26,338 bases of DNA from Proteobacteria bacterium SG_bin9 (lineage in GTDB: Bacteria; Pseudomonadota; Alphaproteobacteria; Rhizobiales; Xanthobacteraceae), in contig LWDM01000035.1 of NCBI GenBank assembly GCA_002083525.1, positions 5,947 to 32,284 of the forward strand. The letters run 5' to 3'. The notes below the pieces were generated by a model, which did no database searches, was not told the DNA's origin, and worked only from the letters and a program-made list of their open reading frames with translations. The stretch's first letter is position 1, and each line of letters begins with the position of its first letter. A program made the translations under genes and the position numbers. Shown here one piece after another: positions 1-7,009 of this stretch.

Positions 1-1889
1 TGGCCGATGCGGTTCGGGCCGCCGCCGAGGATCACGACCTTCTTGGCGTTAGAGGGCTCGGCTTCGTCGGCCACGGGGCCGGCGAACGGCGCCTCATAAG
101 TCGAGTACATGTAAGCGGTCGGCGAGGCGAACTCGGCCGCGCAGGTGTCGATGCGCTTGTAGACCGGCCGCACGTCGAGCGAGCGGCGCAGCGCTTTCAC
201 CTCGGCTTCGGTCTTGCCGGCGAGCACGGCGAGCCGCGCGTCCGAGAAGCCCATGGCCTTGAGGGTGCGCATGCCGAAAGCATTGCCGGGGAGGCCGTGC
301 GCCTTCACTTTCGCTTCCATGTCGACGATGCCGCGCATCTGCGCCAGGAACCACGGATCGATCTTGCACGAGTTGAAGATCTCGTCGTCGCTCCAGCCGA
401 GCCGCATCGCCTGCGCCACCTGCAAGAGACGGTTCGGCGTCGGCGTGCCGAGCGCAGCGCGGATCGCGTTCTTGTCGTCGTCCTTGCCGATGCCCTCGAT
501 GTCGATCTCGTCGAGACCGGTCAGGCCGGTTTCGAGCCCGCGCAGCGCCTTCTGCAGGCTCTCCTGGAAGGTGCGGCCGATGGCCATCACTTCGCCGACC
601 GACTTCATCGATGTGGTCAGCGTCTGGCTCGCGCCCGGGAATTTCTCGAACGCAAAGCGCGGAATCTTCGTGACGACGTAGTCGATGGTCGGCTCGAACG
701 AGGCCGGCGTGGCGCCGCCGGTGATGTCGTTGGCGATTTCGTCCAGCGTGTAGCCGATGGCGAGCTTCGCAGCGACTTTTGCGATCGGGAAGCCGGTGGC
801 TTTTGACGCGAGCGCCGACGAGCGCGACACGCGCGGATTCATTTCGATCACGACCATGCGGCCGTCGACGGGGTTGACGCCGAATTGCACGTTGGAGCCG
901 CCGGTCTCGACGCCGATCTCGCGCAGCACCGCCAGCGAGGCGTCGCGCATGATCTGATATTCCTTGTCGGTCAGCGTCAGGGCAGGGGCGACGGTGATCG
1001 AGTCGCCCGTGTGCACGCCCATCGGATCGAGATTCTCGATGGAGCAGACGATGATGCAGTTGTCCTTCTTATCGCGGACGACCTCCATCTCGTATTCTTT
1101 CCAGCCGAGCACCGACTCTTCGATCAGCACTTCGTTGGTCGGCGAGGCGTCGAGGCCGCGCTCGATGATGTCGAGAAACTCTTCGCGGTTGTAGGCGATG
1201 CCGCCGCCGGTGCCGCCCATGGTGAAGGACGGACGGATGATCGCGGGCAGGCCGATATCGGACAGCGCCATCAGCGCTTCGCCCAGCGCGTGCTCCTGAT
1301 AGCGCTTGCGGCGGTCGTTCTCATGCAGCGTCCACTGCCGGTCGTGTTCGGCCAGCGCGTCGCCGGTCAGCGTCGCTCGCTTGGCCTGGTGCTCGTCGCG
1401 GAATTTCTTCTTCAGCGCCGATGCGTTGGCGAGCCGCGAGCGCGGCGTCTCAAGCCCGATTTTCGTCATCGCCTCGCGGAAGAGCTGGCGGTCTTCCGCC
1501 TTGTCGATCGCTTCAGCGGTCGCGCCGATCATCTCGACGCCGAACTGCTCCAGCGTGCCCTGGCGGCGCAGTGACAGCGCGCAGTTCAGCGCGGTCTGCC
1601 CGCCCATGGTCGGCAGCAGCGCAAAGCCGCCCGGAATGACGTGGCGTTCCTTCTCGATGATCTTGGCGACGATCTCAGGCGTGATCGGCTCGATGTAGGT
1701 CGCGTCCGCCAGCTCCGGATCGGTCATGATCGTGGCCGGGTTCGAATTGACCAGGACGATCCGGTAGCCTTCTTCCTTCAGCGTCTTCACGGCCTGGGTG
1801 CCGGAATAGTCGAATTCGCAGGCCTGGCCGATCACGATGGGGCCTGCGCCGATGATGAGGATCGTCGATATGTCGGTTCGTTTCGGCAT
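1..1889 (-). CDS. carB: Carbamoyl-phosphate synthase large subunit (5' part, runs off left edge)
   Basis: CarB uses ammonia delivered by CarA, bicarbonate and two ATP to make carbamoyl phosphate for arginine and pyrimidine synthesis in the cytoplasm. Reading leftward from the ATG at 1889-1887, about 629 residues are present of a family length near 1100. They cover the first ATP-grasp half (N-terminal MPKRTDIS, GQACEFDYSGTQA, MGGQTALN, IEMNPRVSRSSALASKATG), the oligomerisation region (VYKRIDTCAAEF) and the opening of the second half (LGGGPNRIGQ). Compared with E. coli CarB there is an insertion of roughly 40-45 charged residues, at about residues 150-195, just before IRPSFTMGG. The ribosome site is weak. 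The partner gene carA is on the same strand but about 6.6 kb upstream, so the two do not form a compact operon. Identity is certain; the C-terminal half cannot be seen. Confidence 0.98.
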   Translation of the reverse strand, partial: MPKRTDISTILIIGAGPIVIGQACEFDYSGTQAVKTLKEEGYRIVLVNSNPATIMTDPELADATYIEPITPEIVAKIIEKERHVIPGGFALLPTMGGQTALNCALSLRRQGTLEQFGVEMIGATAEAIDKAEDRQLFREAMTKIGLETPRSRLANASALKKKFRDEHQAKRATLTGDALAEHDRQWTLHENDRRKRYQEHALGEALMALSDIGLPAIIRPSFTMGGTGGGIAYNREEFLDIIERGLDASPTNEVLIEESVLGWKEYEMEVVRDKKDNCIIVCSIENLDPMGVHTGDSITVAPALTLTDKEYQIMRDASLAVLREIGVETGGSNVQFGVNPVDGRMVVIEMNPRVSRSSALASKATGFPIAKVAAKLAIGYTLDEIANDITGGATPASFEPTIDYVVTKIPRFAFEKFPGASQTLTTSMKSVGEVMAIGRTFQESLQKALRGLETGLTGLDEIDIEGIGKDDDKNAIRAALGTPTPNRLLQVAQAMRLGWSDDEIFNSCKIDPWFLAQMRGIVDMEAKVKAHGLPGNAFGMRTLKAMGFSDARLAVLAGKTEAEVKALRRSLDVRPVYKRIDTCAAEFASPTAYMYSTYEAPFAGPVADEAEPSNAKKVVILGGGPNRIG

Positions 1890-1926
1890 CTCAGCTCATG
1901 GGCCCGGACGGGCGGAAAGTGGGCAC

Positions 1927-1953
1927 AAAAAAAGGGCGCGCTGCTGCGCGTCC
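1927..1953 (-). terminator. Terminator-like hairpin with T-run in the carB leader
   Basis: On the minus strand a CGCGC-AGCA-GCGCG hairpin, extended by two G-C pairs after one mismatch, is followed directly by seven T residues (1933-1927). It lies about 38 nt before the carB start codon. It could end transcription from the tRNA-like element upstream, or act as an attenuator in the carB leader. The stem is short, so function is inference. Confidence 0.45.
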
Positions 1954-2059
1954 CCGGTACCCGAGCGCGGGCCTGACCTCGCGCGCGGCTGTCTTTAGAC
2001 CAGATCGGAGGGGGAAAAAAGAGCTTAAAAGGCCCGATCAACTGGCATTTTTAGCCGAA

Positions 2060-2083
2060 TTCGCCCGTTCGGGGACGGGCGAA
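2060..2083 (-). other. 9-bp hairpin just downstream of the tRNA-like element
   Basis: TTCGCCCGT and ACGGGCGAA form a perfect 9-bp stem with a six-base loop. On the minus strand it begins five bases after the CCA of the tRNA-like element. No T-run follows at once, so it is not a classic terminator. It could be a 3' trailer structure. The stretch 1890-2223 holds no gene I can support other than this hairpin, the tRNA-like element and the terminator-like hairpin. Confidence 0.4.
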
Positions 2084-2088
2084 GGGAG

Positions 2089-2163
2089 TGGAGACCCAGC
2101 CTGGGGTTGAACCAGGATGTGAGGCCTTGCACAGCCCCCGCGTACGCTTTCCGCCACTGGGTC
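2089..2163 (-). tRNA. tRNA-like element (degenerate or atypical; possible GCA anticodon)
   Basis: On the minus strand this 75-nt segment has a perfect 7-bp acceptor stem (GACCCAG with CTGGGTC), a discriminator T and an encoded CCA end. It also has a perfect T arm (CCTGG, loop TTCAACC, CCAGG) and T8, with exactly tRNA-like spacing. The D arm can form GCG/CGC with the loop GAAAGCGTA, but the usual GG pair of the D loop is missing. The anticodon arm is ambiguous. GGGGC/GCCTC pairs fully (one G-T) but leaves an eight-base loop TGTGCAAG. A seven-base loop GTGCAAG would put GCA (Cys) in the anticodon but has one C-C mismatch. It could be a decayed tRNA, a non-canonical tRNA or a tRNA-like leader structure. 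The acceptor and T arms are clear; decoding function is uncertain. Confidence 0.45.
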
Positions 2164-2223
2164 GTCTTACCAAGATACCGGGCCAGCCCTGGCGGAAAAA
2201 GAGGCATCGTCAGGCGAGCCCAA

Positions 2224-3000
2224 TTATCCTTTCGGATTTGATAACGCGCCCGGGCGAACGCCGGCCTCGGGGCTGTCGAAGGCATGCCGCGCGACGAACG
2301 TCATGCGTGATGGATTGTGGCCGACGTTCACCTGCGAACGCGTGGCGGTGAAGCCCGCTGCGGTCAGTTTCGCGATCATCTCGTCTTCGCCGTAGCGCTG
2401 CAGTCCGACTTTCGAGCGCAGGCTCCAGTAATCCGAGAGCGCGGTGCGGATCAGGCCGATCAGCGCATCCTTGAGGAATCCCTTCGCTGCTCCAAAACGC
2501 AACAGCGCGAGCACATCGGGGACGATGCCGACCTTCGGATCGAGAATATCGCCGACGATCAGCCGGCCGCCGGGCGTCAGGAGGCGCTTGATGACGGCGA
2601 ACGCGGCATCGAGCTCCTTCGGCGTCATGTACTGCGCGACCGAAATCATCACCACGAGATCGATCGACGCGTTCTCCTGATATTTCAGCTCGTCGAGGGC
2701 GCGGACGCGGATTTTGGTATTCGGGGCAAAGCGCGAGACGAGACGGCCGCGCACGCCCGGCGCAGGCTCGGCGAGGATCAGCTTGCCGCAGGCGTCGGCA
2801 ACATTTGCCGCATACAGCGCTTCGCCGCAGGAATAGTCGAGCACGACCGCATCCGGCGAGGAGATGAAGCCGATGATGTTGCTGGCGATCAGCCGGAAGT
2901 GCTCGTCGCGGTGTGCGCGGCTGACATAAATCGTATGGGTTGAATCGTAATAATCGATCCAGTCGTTCATGGCCTTGGCCCAAAATCCAATATTCGCCAT
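2224..3000 (-). CDS. Class I SAM-dependent methyltransferase
   Basis: A 258-residue protein with a Rossmann-type methyltransferase core. Motif I is VLDYSCGEALYA (about residues 53-64), an acidic residue follows at the end of strand 2 (LAEPA, 76-80), motif IV is DLVVMISVAQYM (114-125), and LLTPGGRLIVGD (140-151) is the usual post-motif segment. The substrate cannot be told from sequence. The start is the ATG at 3000. An internal ATG at residue 11 is possible, but the MANIGFW extension reads as part of the protein. A short inverted repeat (GGTTCC-N5-GGAACC, 3006-3022) lies directly before the start codon and may be an operator or leader hairpin. The gene is divergent from dps with about 145 nt between them. 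Confidence 0.85.
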   Translation of the reverse strand: MANIGFWAKAMNDWIDYYDSTHTIYVSRAHRDEHFRLIASNIIGFISSPDAVVLDYSCGEALYAANVADACGKLILAEPAPGVRGRLVSRFAPNTKIRVRALDELKYQENASIDLVVMISVAQYMTPKELDAAFAVIKRLLTPGGRLIVGDILDPKVGIVPDVLALLRFGAAKGFLKDALIGLIRTALSDYWSLRSKVGLQRYGEDEMIAKLTAAGFTATRSQVNVGHNPSRMTFVARHAFDSPEAGVRPGALSNPKG

Positions 3001-3145
3001 GACACGGTTCCGCTATGGAACCCGAACGGCAAATATGCGTTTAGCACAATAATCCCGGCCGGCCCGGCGCTTTCCCGATCGCCCACAGGCAAGAAAAGCT
3101 GCTGCGTCGTCTGTCACATACGTAACCCCGCAAAGAGGTGTATCC

Positions 3146-3634
3146 GTGAATAAGCCTGCTCGAAAGCCCGCAGCTGTCGCACCTGCGCTCGACACTCCCA
3201 CCGACCTCTCCAATGAAGCAGTGAAGGACATTTCCGCCGCGCTCAATCCGCTCGTCGCCGATGCCTTCGCGCTCTATCTGAAGACCAAGAATTTCCACTG
3301 GCACGTCAGCGGCCGGCACTTCCGTGATTATCACCTGCTGCTCGACGAACAGGCGGGCGCGATCTTCGGTTCGATCGACGAGATCGCCGAGCGTGTGCGC
3401 AAGATCGGCGGCACCACGCTGCGCTCGATCGGTCATGTCGCCAAGCTGCAGACGCTCGACGACAACGATGAGGCTTACGTCCCGCCGCGCGAGATGCTGC
3501 GCGAGCTGATGGAGGACAACAAGAAGATGGCGGCGGCGATGCGCAAGGCGCGCGAAGTCGCCGACAAGCACGAGGACGTCGCAACCACGAGCATTCTCGA
3601 GAACTTCATCGATGCCACCGAGCGCCGCACCTAG
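3146..3634 (+). CDS. dps: Dps-family ferritin-like DNA-protection protein, C-terminally truncated by an amber codon
   Basis: Dps dodecamers oxidise Fe(II) with peroxide and store iron, protecting DNA. The ORF has 162 residues from a GTG start with a good ribosome site (AGAGGTG six bases upstream). The inter-subunit ferroxidase ligands appear complete: H51, H63, D67, D78 and E82, in KNFHWHVSGRHFRDYH and GSIDEIAERV. The frame stops at TAG (3632-3634) directly after ATERRT. The family normally continues with Trp-Phe-Leu-Phe-Glu, and here the next codons read FLFEASRDDGDNAR in the same frame up to a TAA at 3677-3679. The stop therefore looks like a Trp TGG to TAG change removing about 15 residues of the last helix. 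The ORF is otherwise intact. The gene is probably stress-induced, but no regulator site was identified. Confidence 0.93.
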   Translation: MNKPARKPAAVAPALDTPTDLSNEAVKDISAALNPLVADAFALYLKTKNFHWHVSGRHFRDYHLLLDEQAGAIFGSIDEIAERVRKIGGTTLRSIGHVAKLQTLDDNDEAYVPPREMLRELMEDNKKMAAAMRKAREVADKHEDVATTSILENFIDATERRT

Positions 3635-3679
3635 TTCCTGTTCGAGGCGAGCCGCGACGACGGCGACAACGCACGCTAA
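3635..3679 (+). pseudogene. In-frame remnant of the dps 3' end beyond the amber codon
   Basis: The 14 sense codons after the TAG read FLFEASRDDGDNAR and end in TAA, in the same frame as dps. This matches the expected Dps C-terminus, in which a conserved Trp precedes FLFE. It would be translated only by readthrough or if the TAG is a sequencing error. Confidence 0.75.
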
Positions 3680-3687
3680 AGTTTCTT

Positions 3688-3805
3688 GTCCCGGACGCGA
3701 CGCAGCGTGCAACGCTGCTTCGCAGAGCCGGGACCATTCCAGATGCTGAGGGTGGTAAGGCCCCGGATCAGCAGCGCGTCATTTCGTGCCGCGCAGCGTC
3801 CGGGG
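3688..3805 (+). repeat. Dispersed palindromic repeat (TCCCGG...CCGGG type)
   Basis: The gap after dps begins with GTCCCGGACGCG and contains nested complementary blocks: GCAGCGT/ACGCTGC, and TCCCGG with CCGGGA. A second block, from CCCCGGATCAGCAGCGCGTC to GCGCAGCGTCCGGGG, follows. From memory this is a common intergenic element of Bradyrhizobium-type genomes. No other copy is present in this window, so its dispersed nature is recalled knowledge rather than shown here. Confidence 0.6.
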
Positions 3806-3822
3806 AAAGTTGGAGCACCTAA

Positions 3823-4056
3823 ATGAACTGGCAGCGCGGCCTGTTTCGCTTCTGGCTGGTCGTCTCGATCCTCTGGGGCTTGTTGATCGGCTGGTGGGCC
3901 TACGTATCGTTCCAGACGGTGGTCGGCATCGCCCGATCGTTCGGCGTCACCGGCTCCGACTGGCTGATGCTGCTGGCCGCCCTGGCGCTCCCGATCGTGA
4001 TCGGCTTGGTGCTGTGCCTGATCGCCGTGTGGATCCTGCGCGGCTTCCGGCCGTAA
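3823..4056 (+). CDS. Small hypothetical membrane protein, two predicted helices
   Basis: A 77-residue protein with hydrophobic segments at about residues 8-31 and 46-72, separated by a short polar loop (RSFGVTGSD), and ending in basic RGFRP. A GGAG sequence about eight bases before the ATG supports the start. A strong hairpin follows the stop codon closely. I recognise no family. It stands alone between dps and a minus-strand thioesterase gene, so context gives no function. Codon use is like that of the neighbours, which supports a real gene. Confidence 0.7.
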   Translation: MNWQRGLFRFWLVVSILWGLLIGWWAYVSFQTVVGIARSFGVTGSDWLMLLAALALPIVIGLVLCLIAVWILRGFRP

Positions 4057-4067
4057 TCGAGCAGCGC

Positions 4068-4095
4068 AAAAAAACGCCCGCCAGTTGGCGGGCGT
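4068..4095 (-). terminator. Intrinsic terminator
   Basis: ACGCCCGCC-AGTT-GGCGGGCGT forms a perfect 9-bp stem. Read on the minus strand it is followed by a run of seven or more T (4074-4068), a textbook intrinsic terminator for the minus-strand thioesterase gene. The hairpin may also slow plus-strand transcripts of the small membrane protein gene, but there is no T-run on that side. Confidence 0.8.
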
Positions 4096-4134
4096 TGGTG
4101 CGAGACGCGAGGGAGCGACGTCGCGCGAGTATCG

Positions 4135-4184
4135 GAGCATGATCCGGAAAAGTGTGAAGCGGTTTTCCGAAAAAGATCATGCTC
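4135..4184 (+). repeat. Dispersed palindrome (GAGCATGATC...GATCATGCTC)
   Basis: Perfect 10-bp outer arms (4135-4144 and 4175-4184) enclose CCGGAAAA and TTTTCCG arms. The result is a long imperfect hairpin downstream of the thioesterase gene. From memory this is one of the most frequent intergenic palindromes in rhizobial genomes. Only one copy occurs in this window. Confidence 0.8.
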
Positions 4185-4194
4185 GAGCGAAAAG

Positions 4195-4704
4195 CTATTT
4201 CGCTGCGGCGCCTTTCACCGGCAGCTCAAAAACCAGGCAAGTTGTAGTGGCGTGCGCAATCAAACGATCCTGCGCATCGAGAATTTTGCCTTCGGCAATC
4301 GCGGTGCGCCGTCCGGCGTTCAGCACGGTGCCGATGGTGCGGATCGGTCCGGTATCGACGGTCATGCCGCGTACGAAATTCACCTTGAATTCGAGAGTGG
4401 TGTAGCCCTGACCCGCCGGCAGCACGGTGTGCACGGCGCAGCCCATGGCGGAATCGAGCAAGGTCGCGGCGTAGCCGCCGTGCACCGAACCGATCGGATT
4501 GTAGTGATCGAACGACGGCGTGCTCTGGAACTCGACCGTTCCTTTGTCGGCCTTGCCGAGCGTAAAACCGAGCGTGCGCATGATCGGCGGCGCGGGAAAC
4601 TTGCCCGCAAGCATCGCCTGGATAAAGTCCAGCCCCGAAAGCGCGGCCATGGTCGGCATCGGCGTGACGCCGTACTGGATTGGCGGTACGATAGGTGCAT
4701 TCAT
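4195..4704 (-). CDS. PaaI/YdiI-type hotdog-fold thioesterase
   Basis: A 169-residue single hotdog-domain protein. The signature HGGYAATLLDSAMG (residues 75-88) is that of the PaaI/YdiI acyl-CoA thioesterase families, and YTTLEFKVNFVRG (101-113) is the usual strand after the central helix. Such enzymes hydrolyse aromatic or medium-chain acyl-CoA esters in the cytoplasm; the actual substrate is unknown. A GAAGGA sequence about ten bases upstream supports the ATG. The gene is divergent from a tetR gene with a 92-nt gap holding a palindrome, so repression by that TetR protein is likely. A terminator lies about 100 nt beyond the stop. Identity at the family level is firm. Confidence 0.9.
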   Translation of the reverse strand: MNAPIVPPIQYGVTPMPTMAALSGLDFIQAMLAGKFPAPPIMRTLGFTLGKADKGTVEFQSTPSFDHYNPIGSVHGGYAATLLDSAMGCAVHTVLPAGQGYTTLEFKVNFVRGMTVDTGPIRTIGTVLNAGRRTAIAEGKILDAQDRLIAHATTTCLVFELPVKGAAAK

Positions 4705-4730
4705 GGCTTGCGATCCTTCGTAAAAGGCTT

Positions 4731-4750
4731 ATGATTGTGATCGTAATCAT
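4731..4750. promoter_or_regulatory. Candidate TetR operator between divergent genes
   Basis: ATGATT-N8-AATCAT is an inverted repeat with a central GATC. It sits midway between the thioesterase start (4704) and the tetR start (4797). Its position and 20-bp size suit a TetR dimer controlling both genes. Binding is inferred from placement and symmetry only. Confidence 0.55.
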
Positions 4751-4796
4751 TAGACGGTTGCTGTAAAGCGGCTGCAGTGCAGAGGTGGGTTACGCG

Positions 4797-5384
4797 ATGC
4801 GCATATCGAAAGCGGAAGCCGAGCGGAATCGCGCGCGTCTCGTCGATGCGGCAGCAAAAATCCTGCGCGAGCAGGGTATCGAAGGCGTCGGCGTCGATGC
4901 CCTGGCAAAGGCCGCGGGCGTCACGCACGGCGGCGTCTACAGCCACTTCAAGTCGAAGGATGATCTTGCGGCCGCTGCCGTCGAGCGGGCGCTGCAGGTA
5001 TCGGCCGGTGAATGGCGTGAATTCGTCGAGGCCGAGGGCGGCGCGCATGCGCTGGCGCGCATGATCCGCTCGTATGTCTCGCGTACGCATCGCGATAATC
5101 CCGGCACGGGCTGCTCGATCACGTCGCTCGGCGCTGAAGCCGGCCGCGGCGGCAAGAAGCTGCGCGATGTGTTTTCGACCGGCGTGACCGATCTGATCGC
5201 CGAAATGCAAAAGGCCAATCCGGCGCCGACGGAAGCCGAGGCGCGCGAGCGCGCAATCGTCAACGTCGCCACGATGATCGGCGCGGTGGTGATGGCGCGG
5301 GCAGCCGTCGCCGACACGGACCTGTCGGACGATATCCTCAAGCTCGTCCGGCGCGACCTGCTCGAGCGCAACAACGCCAATTGA
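4797..5384 (+). CDS. TetR/AcrR family transcriptional regulator
   Basis: A 195-residue regulator. The N-terminal helix-turn-helix is clear: ILREQGIEGVGVDALAKAAG, then VTHGGVYSHFKSKDDL, at about residues 18-57. The C-terminal helical half is the usual ligand and dimer domain. The pattern GCSITSLGAEAGR matches the branch of TetR proteins that regulate nearby efflux or acyl metabolism genes, but the ligand is unknown. The ATG at 4797 has GAGGTGG about eight bases upstream; an in-frame GTG at 4785 would overlap that site and is less likely. The divergent thioesterase gene and the shared palindrome suggest autoregulation and control of the thioesterase. Confidence 0.93.
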   Translation: MRISKAEAERNRARLVDAAAKILREQGIEGVGVDALAKAAGVTHGGVYSHFKSKDDLAAAAVERALQVSAGEWREFVEAEGGAHALARMIRSYVSRTHRDNPGTGCSITSLGAEAGRGGKKLRDVFSTGVTDLIAEMQKANPAPTEAEARERAIVNVATMIGAVVMARAAVADTDLSDDILKLVRRDLLERNNAN

Positions 5385-5456
5385 CGCTGGCGGTCTCGTT
5401 CTCATTCGTGATGCAATAGACTAACGTCGTCCGGTCACGGATCGCGGAGCTGTCGG

Positions 5457-7001
5457 TTGCATACGCTGGAATGGATCATCGGGCTGTTGCTTGGCGCGCT
5501 GGCGCTCTCGGCCATCGCGCGCCGCATCAACGTGCCGTATCCTGTGTTTCTCGCCATCGGCGGCGCCGGCCTCGCGTTCCTGCCCATCGCCCCCGAGTGG
5601 ACATTGCAGCCGGAACTGGCGCTGGCGCTGTTCGTCGCCCCGGTGCTGCTCGACGCCGCCTTCGACACGTCGTTGCGCGATCTGCGGGACAACTGGGTCG
5701 CGGTGACGATGCTGGTGCTTTGCGCGGTTGGGGTGACCACCGCGGCCGTGGCGATCGTCGTGCACTGGATGATTCCTGGAATCCCATGGGCGGCGGCGAT
5801 TGCGCTCGGCGCCATCGTCGCGCCGCCGGATGCCGCAGCCGCGACCGCGATCTTGCGACAGGTCCGTATTCCGCACCGGCTGGTCAAAATTCTCGAAGGC
5901 GAAAGCCTGCTCAACGATGCGAGTGCGCTGCTGATCTATCGCATCGCCGTTAGCGCGGTGGCCGTCGATCATCTCAAGGCGCACGAGGTTGCGCCGTCGG
6001 TTGCGCTGGTGCTGGTCGGCAGCCTCATCGTCGGTTACCTCGCGGCGAAGCTGCTTGCGTATGTGCATGATCGCATCGACGATGCGCCGAGCGCGATCAT
6101 CGTCCAGTTCGCGTTTACGTTCGTGGTCTGGATCGTCGCCGAACGTCTGCATCTCTCCGGCATTCTCACCGTCGTGGTCTACGCCATCACCATCGCGCAG
6201 ACGGCTCCTGCGCACACACCGGCGCGTATCCGCGTGCCGTCGTATGCGGTGTGGGAGACGATGGTCTTCATGCTCAACGTGCTGGCGTTCGTCATCATCG
6301 GCATGCAGCTGCGGCCGGTGCTGGCCACGCTCCCCGGCGATCTCCGCAACCAGTATCTCGCCGTCGCCGGCGCGGTGCTGCTCACAGTCATCATCGTCCG
6401 CTTCGCCTGGGTCATGTCGTACAACAAGCTGCTGCGGATGAAGATCGACCGCTACGGTTTCAATCCGCCGCGGCCGATGATGCGTCCGACCCGGGAGGGC
6501 GGCATCGTCATCTCATGGTGCGGCATGCGCGGCATCGTCACGCTTGCCGCCGCGTTCGCGCTGCCGGAAGGTTTTCCGTATCGCGATCTCATTCTGCTGG
6601 CGTCGTTCGTCGTCGTGCTCGGCACGCTGTTGATTCAGGGGCTGACGCTGAGTGCGCTGGTGAAGTGGCTCGGGATGAACGAAGCCGATCCGGTCGCGCG
6701 TGAGCTCGAGGTCGCGCGCGGGGCTGCATATCGTGCTGCACTTGTGGCGATCGAGGGCGACGACTCCATCGCCGGCAAGATGCTGCGTGACGAATATCAG
6801 GACATGCTCGCGCGCATCGAGGATGAGGCGGTCGACACGGGCGACGGTGAATTGCCGGCCGATCCGCTGCGCCGTCGTGCGATCGCCGCCGCGCGGCAGG
6901 CGGTGCTGAAGCTGCGGGACGACGGCGACATCGGCGACGACGCGTTCCATCGCCTCGAGGAAGAGCTCGACTGGGCCGAGCTCAGTGCCGGCGGGGCGTA
7001 A
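5457..7001 (+). CDS. CPA1-family Na+/H+ antiporter
   Basis: A 514-residue inner-membrane cation/proton exchanger. About a dozen hydrophobic segments fill residues 1-405. Family motifs are APPDAAAATAIL (122-133, holding the membrane Asp), EGESLLNDASALLIYR (147-162) with the paired Asn-Asp, and GMRGIVTLAAAFALP (356-370). The C-terminal 110 residues are soluble and charged and end in DDAFHRLEEELDWAEL, as in the YjcE/Bacillus-type Na+/H+ antiporters. The likely role is pH and sodium homeostasis. The start is a TTG with GGAG about eight bases upstream; no better start is visible. The gene stands alone between tetR and a convergent enolase-superfamily gene. The exchanged ion (Na+, K+ or both) cannot be decided from sequence. 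Confidence 0.93.
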   Translation: MHTLEWIIGLLLGALALSAIARRINVPYPVFLAIGGAGLAFLPIAPEWTLQPELALALFVAPVLLDAAFDTSLRDLRDNWVAVTMLVLCAVGVTTAAVAIVVHWMIPGIPWAAAIALGAIVAPPDAAAATAILRQVRIPHRLVKILEGESLLNDASALLIYRIAVSAVAVDHLKAHEVAPSVALVLVGSLIVGYLAAKLLAYVHDRIDDAPSAIIVQFAFTFVVWIVAERLHLSGILTVVVYAITIAQTAPAHTPARIRVPSYAVWETMVFMLNVLAFVIIGMQLRPVLATLPGDLRNQYLAVAGAVLLTVIIVRFAWVMSYNKLLRMKIDRYGFNPPRPMMRPTREGGIVISWCGMRGIVTLAAAFALPEGFPYRDLILLASFVVVLGTLLIQGLTLSALVKWLGMNEADPVARELEVARGAAYRAALVAIEGDDSIAGKMLRDEYQDMLARIEDEAVDTGDGELPADPLRRRAIAAARQAVLKLRDDGDIGDDAFHRLEEELDWAELSAGGA

Positions 7002-7009
7002 CTTCTTTC

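Noticed and set aside
2025..2285. Minus-strand open frame of 86 codons upstream of carB
   Set aside because: It runs through the tRNA-like element and into the methyltransferase 3' end, with no ribosome site or recognisable domain.
3632..3634. Stop-codon reassignment or programmed amber readthrough in dps
   Set aside because: TAG ends several intact genes in the window (thioesterase, carA, yqeY, MBL hydrolase), and the tRNA-like element does not show a CTA anticodon. A point mutation or sequencing error is simpler.
5421..6215. Minus-strand open frame of 264 codons opposite the antiporter gene
   Set aside because: Composition typical of an antisense frame; the antiporter motifs are on the plus strand.
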